Source: Deltaproteobacteria bacterium (GTDB taxonomy: Bacteria > Myxococcota_A > Polyangia > Polyangiales > Ga0077539). From it: a DNA stretch of 64,000 nt. The notes below the pieces were generated by a model. The model ran no database searches. It worked only from the letters and a program-made list of their open reading frames with translations, and had not been told where the DNA came from. Shown piece after piece: positions 1-9,914 of this stretch (positions are counted from its first letter, which is position 1; each line of letters starts with the position of its first letter). The stretch lies in assembly GCA_016704445.1 (NCBI GenBank), contig JADJAE010000015.1:1-64000 (forward strand), written 5' to 3'. The position numbers were made by a program, and so were the translations under genes.

Positions 1-739
1 CGCGCCGTCGCGTTGGCGGAGGCGAAGCGCAACACGGTCTTCCTGACCTCCGCGGGATTCTTCGGCTGCGTCGCGCCGCCAGGCAACTCCAGCAAGAATC
101 TCGTGGTCAGAAAATCGACCGCCCGCCGAGAAGCGCCTGTTGAAGCGTCTTGGAGATCTCTCGGCCAGTCTGCCAGCCGGTGTCTGGCTCTCGATTGGGT
201 TCGATCGCTCGGTCAAAATCACAAAGATCAGGAGTTGTGGTGGTTCTGCGGAGGGCAGAGCGAACGTATGCAGCAGCGCATGTCCGCGCCGTCACACCGG
301 TGGCGGACCGGGTGGTCGCGGTTGGGTCGTTCAAGTTGATGGGGTTCGTGTGTGGCGGCATCTTCGGCCATCACGGGATCCAGCCTCGAATCCCCAAGGA
401 CCTTGTCGACGTCGACGTCGTCCTGGACGCGGCCCACGCAAGCATGAATCGCAGGCACGATCGGGAGGACACCGCCGCTGCGCTCCGTCCGCGGTGGGCC
501 TTCCATCGGACGATTCGACAGCTGGGCGACCGCTGCGGGGCCGTGTTCGCCCAGGCGCGAGGTGCGGACGAGAACCTCGTTCGCAACTGCGACAACTGGA
601 TCGTCTATCGCGGAGAGCGCCCGTTTCGGACGTGGCAGGTCGACGCGTCTCGTAGGACGCCTCGACCCGTCTCCACTCGGGCGATTCCTCCCCATCGAGA
701 GTGGTGTTCACCCGACCCGTTCCGGTACCGTGCGCGACG
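1..739. other. Left-edge segment without a convincing gene
   Basis: Open frames exist on both strands, as expected at this GC content, but none shows a recognisable domain, a lipobox, a ribosome binding site or a codon pattern better than its competitors. The stretch may hold the decayed end of a neighbouring gene and the promoter of the restriction-modification gene that starts at 740. I see no terminal repeats or transposase fragment. Confidence 0.4.
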
Positions 740-3700
740 ATGAGCCAGAAGCCCACCCTCCGAGATGCCATCGCGACCTTCGGCAGCACCGCCAAGGCGA
801 AGCTCAAGAGCGCCGTCGTGAAGGGCGCCCCGGAGGATCAGCTCCGCGCGCCGCTCGAACGCCTGATCGCCGACCTCGCCGCGCTGGCCAACATCCCCGC
901 CGCCTCCATCACCGTCATCGGGGAGACTTCCATCTCGGACCTGAAGACGCGCCCGGACTACGCTGTCACGCGTGCAGGGGCGCTCGTCGGATTCATCGAG
1001 GTGAAGGCGCCGGGGAAGGGCGCCGACCCGCGGAAGTTCAAGGGCCACGACAAGGAGCAGTGGGACAAGATCAAGGCCCTCCCGAACCTGATCTACACCG
1101 ACGGCAACGCGTTCAGCCTGTGGCGGAGCGGTGAGCTCGACGGGACGATCCTGACGCTGATCGGGGACGTCGAGACGTCAGGCGCCAGCCTCGACGCGCC
1201 CTCTGGGCTCCAGGCGCTCTTCGAGGACTTCTTCCAGTGGCAGCCCATCGCGCCGCGCACGGTGCGGCAGCTCGCGGAGATGAGCGCGCGTCTGTGTCGC
1301 CTGCTGCGCGACGAGGTCACCGAGCAGATCGCCCACAAGAACCCCGCCCTCCTCGGCCTCGCGAAGGACTGGCGTCAGCTCCTCTTCCCGGAGGCGACCG
1401 ACGCGCAGTTCGCGGACGGCTACGCGCAGTCGGTCACCTTCGGGCTTCTCGTGGCGCGGGCCTACAACATCCCGCTCGACAAGGGCCCGGATCAGGCCGC
1501 GAAGCAGCTCGGCAAGAGCAGCTCGCTCATCGGCGCCGCCCTCCGCATCCTCACGGACAACGCAGTGAACCAGGCGAAGCTGAGCACCTCCATCGGCACG
1601 CTCGCGCGGGTGCTCGACGCCGTGCAGTGGTCCGACATCAGCAAGGGCAACCCCGACGCGTGGCTGTACTTCTACGAAGACTTCCTCGCGGTCTACGACA
1701 ACGACCTGCGCAAGCAGACCGGCTCGTATTACACCCCGCCCGAGGTAGTCGGCTTCATGGTGGGCCTCGTCGACGAGGCGCTTCGCAGCGACCGATTCTC
1801 GCTGGCGGGCGGACTCGCCGCGCCGAGCGTCACCGTCGTCGATCCGGCGGTCGGCACCGGCACCTTCCTCCTCGCCGTCCTGAAGCAGATCGCCACGTCC
1901 GTCGCCGCGGACCAGGGCGAGGGCGCCGTCGCCGACGCCGTCACCGCCGCGGTGCAGCGCCTCGTGGCCTTTGAACTGCAACTCGGCCCCTTCGCGGTGG
2001 CGCAGCTCCGGGTGCTCGCCGCGCTCGCGGACTACACCGGCGGTGCCCCCTCGACCGTGCCAAGGATGTTCGTCACCGACACCCTCAGCGACCCCTATGT
2101 CGAGGAGCGATACATCCCGCAGTTCATGGAGCCCATCGCGGTGTCCCGCCGCGAGGCCAACAAGGTCAAGCGGGAGCAGCGCATCACCGTCGTCCTCGGC
2201 AATCCTCCGTACAAGGACAAGGCCAGCGGCCGCGGCGGCTGGGTCGAGCATGGCAGTGAGAACTCCAAGGCCCCCCCGCTCCTTGACGCCTGGATGCCAC
2301 CGCCCGAGTGGGGCGTCGGCGCGCACGCCAAGCACCTCCGCAACCTCTACGTCTATTTTTGGCGCTGGGCGACGTGGAAGGTCTTCGACCACGACCCGGC
2401 GGACAACACCGGCATCGTCTGCTTCATCACCGTCGCCGGCTTCCTCAACGGCCAGGGCTTCCAGCGGATGCGCGAGTACCTGCGGCAAACCGCGGACGAG
2501 GTCTGGGTGATCGACTGCTCCCCGATGGGCACCAGCCCGAGGTGCGCACGCGCATCTTCGAAGTCGTGCAGCAGCCCGTGTGCATCGTCCTCGCGAGCCG
2601 CTCGACCCACTCCCGCGACGGCAAGACGCCCGCGACCGTGCGCTTCCGCTCACTGCCCAAGGGTTCGCGTGTCGAGAAGTTCGCCGCCCTCACCACCATC
2701 ACGCTCGATGGTCCTGGATGGGAGGACTGCCCGACCGCGTGGCGCGCCCCCTTCCTTCCAGGCGCCGCGGGCGCGTGGGCGACGTACCCCGCGCTGGCGG
2801 ACCTCTTCGTCTACGACGGCTCCGGCGTGATGCCGGGACGCACCTGGGTGATCGCTCCCGATGCCGACTCGCTCAAGCAGCGCTGGCAGTCCTTGATCAA
2901 CGCCCCAGACGATCAGAAGGAGCACCTGTTTCACCCCCACCTGCGTGGCGGCAAGCCGGGAGACCGTCACCTCCACAAGACCGCGCCGAAGGGGCTACGC
3001 GGGCATGCCTCTCGATCCGTCGCGGTCGCGGACGACCAGGGCGCGTGCATCGCGCCCACGCGCTACGGCTACCGCTCGTTCGACCGCCAGTGGATCATTC
3101 CCGACGCGCGGCTGATCAACCAGGCGAACCCGGAACTCTGGCAGGCCCACTCCCGCGTCAGGTCTATCTCACGGCGTTGGAGGCGCACTCTCCCTCGTCG
3201 GGGCCCGCGCTGACGTCAAGTGCGCTGATACCCGATCACGATCACTACAGAGGCTCCTTCAGCGGTCGAGTTTTTCCCCTCTGGCTGGACCCCGCTGGCA
3301 CCGTGTCCAACGTCCGGCCGGGGTTGCTCACCGCGCTCGCCCAACGCCTCGGTCACGCCGTCGGCGGCGATGACCTCTTCGCGTACATCGCCGCGGTGAC
3401 CGCACACCCCGTCTTCACGGCGCGTTTTCTGGAAGACCTCACGCAGCCCGGCCTTCGGGTGCCGATCACCGCGGACGCGGCGCTCTTCCACGAGGCGGTC
3501 GAGCTCGGGCGCACGGTGCTCTGGCTGCACTCCTTCGGCGAGCGCTACGTCGACCCCGCCGCGGGACGTCCCGCGAAGGCGCCGCGTCTCCCTCCGGGTA
3601 CAGCTCCGACCATCCCCGTCGGCGGGGCCTTTCAGGGCGCGGCCGACGAGATGCCCGACCATCTCGACTATGACCCCGAGGCCCGGCGGCTGTTCGTCGG

Positions 3701-4148
3701 CGCGGGTCACGTCGACCACGTCGCGCCCGAGGTCTGGGACTACGAGGTCTCGGGCAAGCAGGTGATCCGACAGTGGTTCAGCTATCGGAGAAAGACTCGC
3801 GAGCGGCCCATCATCGGCGACCGTCGGCCGCCTTCGTCGCTGGGCGAGGTGCAGCCCGAGCGGTGGCCCGCGGAGTACACGACCGACCTCCTCGACATGC
3901 TTAACGTGCTCGGGCGTCTCGTCGAGCTGGAACCCCGGCAGGCCGACCTGCTGGATCGCATCTGCGCAGGTCCAACCGTCACCCTGGCAGACCTGCAGGC
4001 GGCGAACGCGTTCGAGCTGCCCGAAGGCCACCCGAGGCGCCCGACGGACATCGCGGCGCCGATCGATGCCACGACGGGAAAGACCGCGCTGCTACCCGGC
4101 CTCGACGCGACGCCCGTCGTTGCGCCGAAGAAGCCAGCGAAGGTCTGA
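740..4148 (+). CDS. Type ISP-like restriction-modification enzyme, no helicase, two frameshifts
   Basis: Single-chain restriction-modification protein that would methylate adenine in a target site and cut unmodified DNA. The N-terminus has a PD-(D/E)XK nuclease signature (D73, then E87-V-K89). A methyltransferase domain follows, with motif I DPAVGTGTF near residue 370 and motif IV NPPY near 488. The C-terminal part resembles the specificity domain of type ISP enzymes (WVIDCSP, FGGRVFPLW-like and YEVSGKQV segments). Classical ISP enzymes such as LlaGI are near 1570 residues with an SF2 helicase; this one restores to about 1136 residues and has none. The frame changes near 2530 and near 3156; adding one base at each joins all conserved segments, so the coordinates span the whole restored gene. 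ATG at 740 removes an unconserved leader. No separate hsdS, hsdR or methylase lies nearby. Confidence 0.82.
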
Positions 4149-4154
4149 CACCGA

Positions 4155-4177
4155 GGGCGTCCTCCACGCGGACGCCC
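4155..4177 (+). terminator. Hairpin after the restriction-modification gene
   Basis: A perfect 8-bp stem (GGGCGTCC / GGACGCCC) with a 7-base loop starts seven bases after the stop codon. No T-run follows, so it may be a weak intrinsic terminator or an RNA-stabilising hairpin. Confidence 0.4.
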
Positions 4178-4245
4178 GCGCGACACTTCACTCTTGCTCT
4201 GCCCCTTGGCCGCGGTCGAATCTCCAATCTGGAGGATCACCCCCA

Positions 4246-4707
4246 ATGGCCGACTCATACATCGATCCCAGAGAGACCCTTGTCCACGGCGCGTTCGCGC
4301 GTGAGCAGTTCGAGGCCGTGTGCCTCGGGCTGGTCCCGGCGCTCGACGGCACCGTGAAGTTCACCGCCACCGCGCAGGCGAAGGCCGACGCTGCCATGAA
4401 GGACGTACTCGACCGCCAGCCCGTCGCCCCGAAGACCGACGGCGACCCGCAGGCCGAGGCGCGCGATTCGGTCGTGCGCTTCGGTAAGTACATCGAGTCG
4501 ATCAAGGGCAGGCCGGTCGAGCCACCCCTTTCAAGGTGCCGATGCGCCCGTCGCCGCGCCCTGAAGGACGCGGCAACGCCTGCAGCCATGAAGGCCGCAA
4601 CGGCCTGTACGATGTCCATGGACCGCGACCAGCCCGCGTGCGGGCTTCACTGCTGCAGGCGTTGCCGCGTCCTTCAGGGCGCGGCGACGGGCGCATCGGC
4701 ACCTTGA
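4246..4707 (+). CDS. Hypothetical protein whose 3' end lies inside a palindromic repeat
   Basis: ATG at 4246 is preceded by GGAGG about ten bases upstream. The first 94 or so residues look like a genuine soluble, helix-rich protein (MADSYIDPRETLVHGAF onward) of unknown family. From about 4527 the frame enters the inverted-repeat element, and the remaining residues (Arg/Cys/Ala-rich) are encoded by the repeat, with the stop inside its right arm. The native C-terminus was therefore probably replaced when the element inserted. The gene follows the restriction-modification gene on the same strand after 97 bp containing a hairpin, so co-transcription is possible but unproven. I do not recognise a function. 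Confidence 0.55.
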   Translation: MADSYIDPRETLVHGAFAREQFEAVCLGLVPALDGTVKFTATAQAKADAAMKDVLDRQPVAPKTDGDPQAEARDSVVRFGKYIESIKGRPVEPPLSRCRCARRRALKDAATPAAMKAATACTMSMDRDQPACGLHCCRRCRVLQGAATGASAP

Positions 4708-4711
4708 AAGG
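4527..4711. repeat. Palindromic interspersed element, 59-bp perfect arms
   Basis: Positions 4527-4585 and 4653-4711 are exact reverse complements over 59 bases, separated by a 67-base loop. The loop holds two smaller hairpins: AGGCCG-caa-CGGCCT (4592-4606) and AGCCCGC-gt-GCGGGCT (4631-4646). Each arm encodes an Arg/Pro-rich peptide of the PSPRPEGRGN type when read inward. The structure resembles REPIN-like or other non-autonomous palindromic elements. No transposase is present in the window. Confidence 0.85.
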
Positions 4712-5005
4712 CTGGGTCTGACTCCCCGCCTCGGGGCGCGCTGCAACCGTTGCGACGCCCTCCGTAGCCCCCTCGACGAGCCTCTCAAGCGTTGCGACGG
4801 TCTCCCAGGCGGTCTGGATGACCCTCACAACGGTCGCGTGCGCCGTCTCCCCGATCCCTGAAGGCCCTCGTGGCGCTTGCGCCACCTGACAGGGACGCCA
4901 GGCGACCCGTCGCAACCATTGCATCGTCGCCTCGCAGCCCGCGACGACACTCCGGCCCCGGCCATCGCGCGTCCTGCCGCCCATCGTCGCGTATAACCCT
5001 CCGCC
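4712..5005. other. Intergenic region after the palindromic element
   Basis: No convincing gene. A minus-strand frame runs through this stretch and across the palindrome, but it is not supported by a recognisable family. Degenerate repeats of GTTGCGACG type recur between about 4745 and 4920 and may belong to the same mobile element. The last bases form the leader of the gene starting at 5006. Confidence 0.4.
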
Positions 5006-6484
5006 GTGATCCGCCCCTCCCTCGCCACGGCGTCCGCCCTCCTCCTCCTTCTCGGGTGCAGCTCGCCCTCGCCTGGCCCTTCGGACGTCCCGCTCGTCGA
5101 CGCCTCTTCCGACATCGCCACTCCCGATATCCCCACTCCCGACATCCCCTCTCCCGATATCGCCACTCCCGATATCCCTCCCGAGCTCCCTCCGCGGCGC
5201 TCGCTCCCTCCCTCGACGCGCGCCCTCTCAGACCTCGTCGGCTTCTCCCTCCCGGGCCGCGACCTCCCCGTAGGCGCCTCTCCGTCGGCCCGCGGACGCC
5301 GCGCGTGGGCCCTCCGCACGCTCCGCTCGCTGGGGCTCCACCGGGTGCGCCGGGAGATCTTCTGGCGCGACGTCGAGCCCACCGCCGGGGCCTTCTCCTG
5401 GGGCGCCTACGACGCCCTGCTCGACGAGTGCCGCGCCGCCGGCGTCGACGTGCTCGCGGTGCTGGCCTACGGCAACCGCTGGGCCTCCGCCGCTCCGGGC
5501 GCCACCGACTACTACGCCCCGGACGACCCTCGCACCTTCGCTCGCTACGCCGCCGCCACCGTGGCCCGCTACCACGACCGGGTCCGCGACTGGGAGGTCT
5601 GGAACGAGCCCAACGCCGGCTTCCGCTTCTGGCTCCCGACGGTGCGCGGCGACCCGCCCGCCTTCGGCCGCCTGGTGTCGCTCGCCCGGGAGTCCGCCGT
5701 CGCCGCCGACCCGATGGCCCGCGTCGCCTTCGGCGGAACCGTCTTCCTCCCGCAGCTCATCACCGGCGGCGTGGAGTTCAGCCGACGCGCCTTCGAGGCG
5801 ACGCCCTCGCTCGCCCCCTCGCTCGGCGCCTTCGCGATGCACGCCTACACGCTCTACCCCCCGAGGGTCTCGCCCGAGGCCGAGGGCAACGGCGAGGTCT
5901 CTCACGTCCACAAGGTCGAGGAGATGGCCGCCATGCTCGAGGCCAGCGGCTACGACCTCGCCCGCCCGATCTGGATCACCGAGACCGGCTGGCCCGTCAC
6001 CGCGGAGGTTCCGGAGGAGAGGCAGGCGCGCTACCTCGTTCGCGCGGTGCTGCTCTCGGCGCTCGCGGGCGTCGACGGCGTGTGGCTCTACGAGCTCGGC
6101 GACGGCAACGGCCGGGGCGAGCTGGTGCCCGAGGACCTCTTCGGTATCTACCGCTACGACCCCGACACCGCCGACGAGGTCGACCCTGCGCCCAAGCGCT
6201 CCGCCGACGCGCTCCGGGCCCTCTTCGCCTCCCTCGGCGCCTTCCATGTGACGTCTCGCGAGCCCGTCGCCGGGGCGCCCGGGGACGTGCATGTGCTCGC
6301 CCTCCGCGACGCGAGCGGACGCCGCGCCTGGGCCGCCTGGCGAGCGAACGACGGCGCGGAGCCGTGGCGCTGGACGCCGCCTGCGGAGGCGACGGAGCTC
6401 GTGGACATGATGGGCCAGGACATCGAGCGAGGGACCACGGGCGTGCTGCTCGGCGGGGCGCCGGTGTATGCGCTCGCGCGCTGA
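5006..6484 (+). CDS. Lipoprotein with clan GH-A glycosidase-like TIM barrel
   Basis: GTG start at 5006 gives a lipoprotein signal peptide (lipobox LLGC near residue 18), then an Asp/Ile/Pro linker made of 15-bp repeats, then a (beta/alpha)8-type domain. The clan GH-A signatures are visible: WEVWNEPN with the presumed acid/base Glu201, and WITETGWP with the presumed nucleophile Glu326 after the later strand. The order and spacing fit families such as GH39, GH5 or related beta-glycosidases; I cannot assign a family or substrate. The product is probably anchored to the outer membrane and acts on an extracellular or envelope glycan. Residues after about 400 may form a small beta domain. It is followed by another lipoprotein gene 43 bp downstream. 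Confidence 0.75.
   Translation: MIRPSLATASALLLLLGCSSPSPGPSDVPLVDASSDIATPDIPTPDIPSPDIATPDIPPELPPRRSLPPSTRALSDLVGFSLPGRDLPVGASPSARGRRAWALRTLRSLGLHRVRREIFWRDVEPTAGAFSWGAYDALLDECRAAGVDVLAVLAYGNRWASAAPGATDYYAPDDPRTFARYAAATVARYHDRVRDWEVWNEPNAGFRFWLPTVRGDPPAFGRLVSLARESAVAADPMARVAFGGTVFLPQLITGGVEFSRRAFEATPSLAPSLGAFAMHAYTLYPPRVSPEAEGNGEVSHVHKVEEMAAMLEASGYDLARPIWITETGWPVTAEVPEERQARYLVRAVLLSALAGVDGVWLYELGDGNGRGELVPEDLFGIYRYDPDTADEVDPAPKRSADALRALFASLGAFHVTSREPVAGAPGDVHVLALRDASGRRAWAAWRANDGAEPWRWTPPAEATELVDMMGQDIERGTTGVLLGGAPVYALAR
5111..5170 (+). repeat. 15-bp tandem repeat encoding the lipoprotein linker
   Basis: Four 15-bp units plus a partial fifth, alternating GACATC/GATATC starts with CCACTCCC-type ends, encode repeats of D-I-(A/P)-(T/S)-P. 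Copy-number change would stay in frame and only lengthen or shorten the linker. Confidence 0.8.
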
Positions 6485-6527
6485 AGACAGTAGCGCTCGA
6501 CCCTCCAGACAGGATGAACTCCCCACC

Positions 6528-7268
6528 ATGAAGCGCGCCCCACTCCGATCGATCTGGCTCGTCGTCGCGGCGGTCTCGTGCACCGACAAGGCCCCGGCGC
6601 GTCCGGGCGTCGAGATCGGCGACGCGGCCCTCTCGCTGCTCGACGTCAGCGAGGACGATCACGGCCCGGCGAGCACCGACCGCGGCGCCGCCACCGATCG
6701 GGGGACGGCGACCGACACCGCCACGCCCACGGACAACGGATCCGACGCGGGAGCACCGACGGACCACGGAGCGCCCACGACCGACGTGGCGGTCACGGCG
6801 GACGCCCCGGTGGTCGATGCCATGGCGGTGGACTCGGGTGCGACCGACTCGGGTGCGACCGACTCGGGTGCGACCGACTCGGGTGCGACCGACTCGGGTG
6901 CGACCGACTCGGGTGCGACCGACTCGGGTGCGACCGACTCGGGTGCGACCGACTCAGGCGCGTGCGCTCCGGGGCTGGCTTCGTGCGGCCCCGTCGGGGG
7001 CCCGGTCGAGTGCGCCGACCTGCGGGTGAGCACGCTTCACTGCGGCGCCTGCGGAGCTCATTGCTGCGGCATCAGCGATCGGTGCGTGGCGGGCGTGTGC
7101 ACGTCGCGCTGCCCGACGCTCCAGGAGTCGTGCCCGGTGGTCTCGCCCGTGGATGCGGGCTGCGTCGCGACCCGCTGCGTCGACGTCTCCGTCGACGACC
7201 TCAACTGCGGAGCGTGCGGAGTCGTCTGCGCCGATGGCACCGGCTGCGTCAGCGGGCGCTGCCTCTGA
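6528..7268 (+). CDS. Cys-rich lipoprotein with DSGAT repeat linker
   Basis: Secreted lipoprotein of 246 residues. ATG at 6528 gives a basic N-terminus, a hydrophobic core and lipobox VSC near residue 18. A long Asp/Thr/Gly linker follows, including eight perfect D-S-G-A-T repeats. The C-terminal 105 or so residues are Cys-rich with two copies of a CGAC-type motif (HCGACGAHCCG and NCGACGVVC), a pattern common in myxobacterial surface lipoproteins and also seen in the gene at 23971. It is probably a disulfide-stabilised surface protein. No enzymatic motif is visible. Confidence 0.75.
   Translation: MKRAPLRSIWLVVAAVSCTDKAPARPGVEIGDAALSLLDVSEDDHGPASTDRGAATDRGTATDTATPTDNGSDAGAPTDHGAPTTDVAVTADAPVVDAMAVDSGATDSGATDSGATDSGATDSGATDSGATDSGATDSGATDSGACAPGLASCGPVGGPVECADLRVSTLHCGACGAHCCGISDRCVAGVCTSRCPTLQESCPVVSPVDAGCVATRCVDVSVDDLNCGACGVVCADGTGCVSGRCL
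6831..6950 (+). repeat. Perfect 15-bp tandem repeat, eight units
   Basis: Eight identical units of GACTCGGGTGCGACC are followed by one degenerate unit ending at 6965. The repeat lies inside a coding region and keeps the frame (DSGAT). Such identical units are prone to slipped-strand length change and also to assembly collapse. Confidence 0.95.
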
Positions 7269-7282
7269 TCGCTCCGGCGGCG

Positions 7283-8266
7283 TCACGCCCGCGAGCGCGA
7301 AGGGAGCGCGAGCACCACCAGCGCGCCGATCATCAGGGCGGCGCCGAGGAGCTCGCCCGTCGCGGGCAGACGCATCATCGGCAGCAGCGCCGCGAGCAGC
7401 CCGGAGGCCGCGACGCCCGCCAGCACGCTCGAGGCGCGGTTGACCGGGATGCAGAAGGTGTTCTCCCGCTTGTCGAGGAGCACCAGCGAGCCGAAGATGC
7501 CGGTGCCCTGCGAGCAGAGGCCCGCGAGGAAGGCCACCGCCCCCATCGGGCCGAGGAGGAAGTCCCCGAAGCCCTGGCGCAGCGAGACGCCCTGCGGCCC
7601 GGTGTCGATGAGCGCCCACAGACACAAGATCGTGAGCACCGCGGGCGCGCTCACGAGCTGCTCCTCGACGAAGAAGCGTCGGTTGTCGCCGCCGTCCTCG
7701 GTCTTCGCGGCGCGGCTCATCACCCGGAGGCGCACGAAGTACGCGCTCCCGTAGAGCGCGAGGCAGAGGATCGCGGGGGCCGAGAGGGTGAGCGACCCGC
7801 GCGCCCGAAACGCCACCACGAGCGCGGCGAAGCTGAGGCCCAGCGCCACCCACGCCCGGCCTCGCACCGGGCGGCGGGAGATGAGGTCGACCACCGGCGC
7901 GAGCCCCAGCACGATGCCGCGCATCAGCAGCATCATCAGCACGATGGACGTGCCCTCGAAGGTGTACGCGAGGGTCGTCGTCACCATGATGGCGGAGGCG
8001 CAGAGCCCCGAGAGCGCCGACCACCGCGTGGGCCTCGGGAAGCTCTGCCCGAGCACCGTCACCCGGCTCGCCGTCTGCCACCAGCCGGTCGCGAGCAGGA
8101 AGGTCATCGACCCGACGAGGCACGCGATGCCCGTCGCGGGCAGGAGCACGAACCCGTCGACGCGCGCCGACATCCCCGGCATCGCGCCCTCGGAGAGGGC
8201 CTTGGTCAGCGCGCTGTAGGGCACATAGGTCGCGAAGTACCCGAAGGCCCACCACCAGATCGACAT
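7283..8266 (-). CDS. DMT-like polytopic membrane transporter
   Basis: Integral inner-membrane protein of 327 residues with about ten hydrophobic segments arranged as two halves, as in the drug/metabolite transporter (EamA-like) superfamily. I chose the ATG at 8266 (MSIWWWAFGYF) because it puts the first membrane helix at the N-terminus; an upstream start would add 26 unconserved residues. Substrate unknown. It converges on the lipoprotein gene ending at 7268 and diverges from the histidine kinase starting at 8398. The superfamily call rests on topology rather than a diagnostic motif. Confidence 0.6.
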   Translation of the reverse strand: MSIWWWAFGYFATYVPYSALTKALSEGAMPGMSARVDGFVLLPATGIACLVGSMTFLLATGWWQTASRVTVLGQSFPRPTRWSALSGLCASAIMVTTTLAYTFEGTSIVLMMLLMRGIVLGLAPVVDLISRRPVRGRAWVALGLSFAALVVAFRARGSLTLSAPAILCLALYGSAYFVRLRVMSRAAKTEDGGDNRRFFVEEQLVSAPAVLTILCLWALIDTGPQGVSLRQGFGDFLLGPMGAVAFLAGLCSQGTGIFGSLVLLDKRENTFCIPVNRASSVLAGVAASGLLAALLPMMRLPATGELLGAALMIGALVVLALPSRSRA

Positions 8267-8397
8267 GTCACGCGCGGCCCACATGACACCAGTGGGTATC
8301 ACGCCGCTTCGCCCAGGTGCGCGCCCCTGCGGCGTGCCGCCCACGCAGCCCCAACATCTTGACAGCCCAGCTGCAAATGCCGAGGGACAATGGGGTG

Positions 8398-9914
8398 ATG
8401 TCCGACCCTCAGTCTCATCGCGGCGACCGGGCCCTGCGCTTCCTCCTGGTCGACGACGACGCCGTCGACCGGCTCGCCGTGCGCCGCGCGCTGCAGCAGT
8501 CCGCGCTCCCCATCGAGATCACCGAGGCCGCCGACCTGGAGGCCGCTCGCGCCGCGCTCACCGAGGGCTCCTTCGACTGCCTCATCGTCGACTATCTCAT
8601 CCCCGGCAGCGACGGCCAGCAGGTGATCGAGCTCGCGAGCGAGCTCGGGTCCACGGCGCCGGCCATCGTGCTGACGGGTCACGGAGACGAGATGCTCGCC
8701 TCGGAGCTGATGAAGCGCGGCGCGGCGGACTACCTCCCGAAGAACCAGGTGGCCAACGGGCAGCTGGTGCGAAGCGTGGTGCAGGTGCTGCGCGCGCACG
8801 AGCTGCGGCGCCGCGAGCGCGAGGCCCGCGACCTGCTGCAGAAGCACGCCGAGCGGCTGCACGCGATGGTGGAGTGCAGCGAGCGCATCCACGCGGCGGG
8901 GGCAGTGGAGCAGATGGTGGCGGCCATCGCGGTCGAGGCGCTGCGGCTCTTCGAGGCGAGGGCGGTGACAGTGGAGGTCGAGGCGCGCGGCGACCTCCCG
9001 GCAATCACCCGGGTGGCCACGGCCGTCGAGTCTGGAGACCCCGTCCCGGAGACCCCGGACGACATCGTGCAGGCGTTGCGAGACGCCTCGGGCCAGCGGG
9101 TGGGGCGGATGGTGCTGCAGGGAGGGGTGTTCCTCGACGCGCTGGCGGGCTCGGCGCTGCTGGGGAAGTTCGCGCGCATGGCGGTGGTCGCGCTGGAGAA
9201 CGGCGCGCTGCTCCGCGCGGCGACGGCGGCCTCGCAGTCGCGCGACGAGGTGCTCGCGGTGGTCTCGCACGACCTGCGCAGCCCCCTGGGGACGGTCTCC
9301 ATGGGCGCCGCGATGCTGCGCCGTAGCATCACCGCCCCCAACGGCCGCTTCGCCGACGACCTCGAGGTCATCAACCGCATCACGCGCAGCTGCAAGCGCA
9401 TGGAGCGGCTCATCGACGACCTCCTCGACGCCTCGCGGCTCGACTCCGGCGCCGTGATGGTGGCGCCCCGCGCGATGCCCGCGGCCGACCTGGTGCAAGA
9501 CGCCCTCGACGCGGCGACGCTGGAGGCCGCGGCGGGCAAGGTGAAGGTGATCGCCCACGAGGTCGCGCCGCTGCGGGTGATGGCCGACCGCGACCGGGTG
9601 CTGCAGGTGTTCTCCAACCTGGTGGGCAACGCGCTGAAGTTCACGCCCGCCGAGGGGACCATCACCCTCGGCGTCGAGCGCGTCGGCGACGCTCGCCCGC
9701 TTCACGGTGGCCGACACCGGCGCGGGCATCCCCCGAGCACCTGCCGAAGCTCTTCGAGCGGTTCTGGAAGGGCGAGCGCTCGGGGCGGCACAGCGCCGGG
9801 CTCGGGCTCTACATCGCCCGCGGCATCGTCCTGGCGCACGGCGGACAGATCGCGGCCGAGAGCGAGCCCGGCCGCGGCACCGTCTTCTCGTTCACCCTCC
9901 CGCTCAGCCCGTAG
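8398..9914 (+). CDS. Receiver-histidine kinase, two frameshifts in the ATPase domain
   Basis: Cytoplasmic hybrid sensor kinase of about 504 residues after repair. The N-terminal receiver (FLLVDDDAVDRL, presumed phospho-acceptor Asp65 in LIVDYLIPG) is joined by a coiled linker and a GAF-like region to a HisKA domain with SHDLRSP (His291) and a HATPase with N-box NLVGNALKFTP. The frame then slips forward one base near 9691-9698 and again near 9731 in a C run; removing one base at each restores the G1 box VADTGAGIP and the G2 box GLGLYIARGIV. No membrane segment is visible. It is tail-to-tail with the sigma54 regulator, overlapping by 11 bp, and probably belongs to the same signalling unit. ATG at 8398 places the receiver near the N-terminus. 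Confidence 0.8.

Noticed and set aside
1..743. Long open frames on both strands at the left edge, including a 197-codon plus-strand frame ending at 743
   Set aside because: No domain, no ribosome binding site and equal competition between frames; GC-rich DNA gives long random frames.
4502..4984. A 160-codon minus-strand frame through the palindromic element
   Set aside because: A large part of its length is encoded by the inverted repeat, and the rest has no family match; kept only as part of the repeat description.
6831..6965. Tandem repeats considered as a CRISPR-like array
   Set aside because: Units are contiguous without spacers and code for protein in frame; simple tandem repeat.
8359..8390. 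TTGACA resembling a -35 box upstream of the receiver-histidine kinase
   Set aside because: No good -10 element at 16-18 bases, so not called as a promoter.
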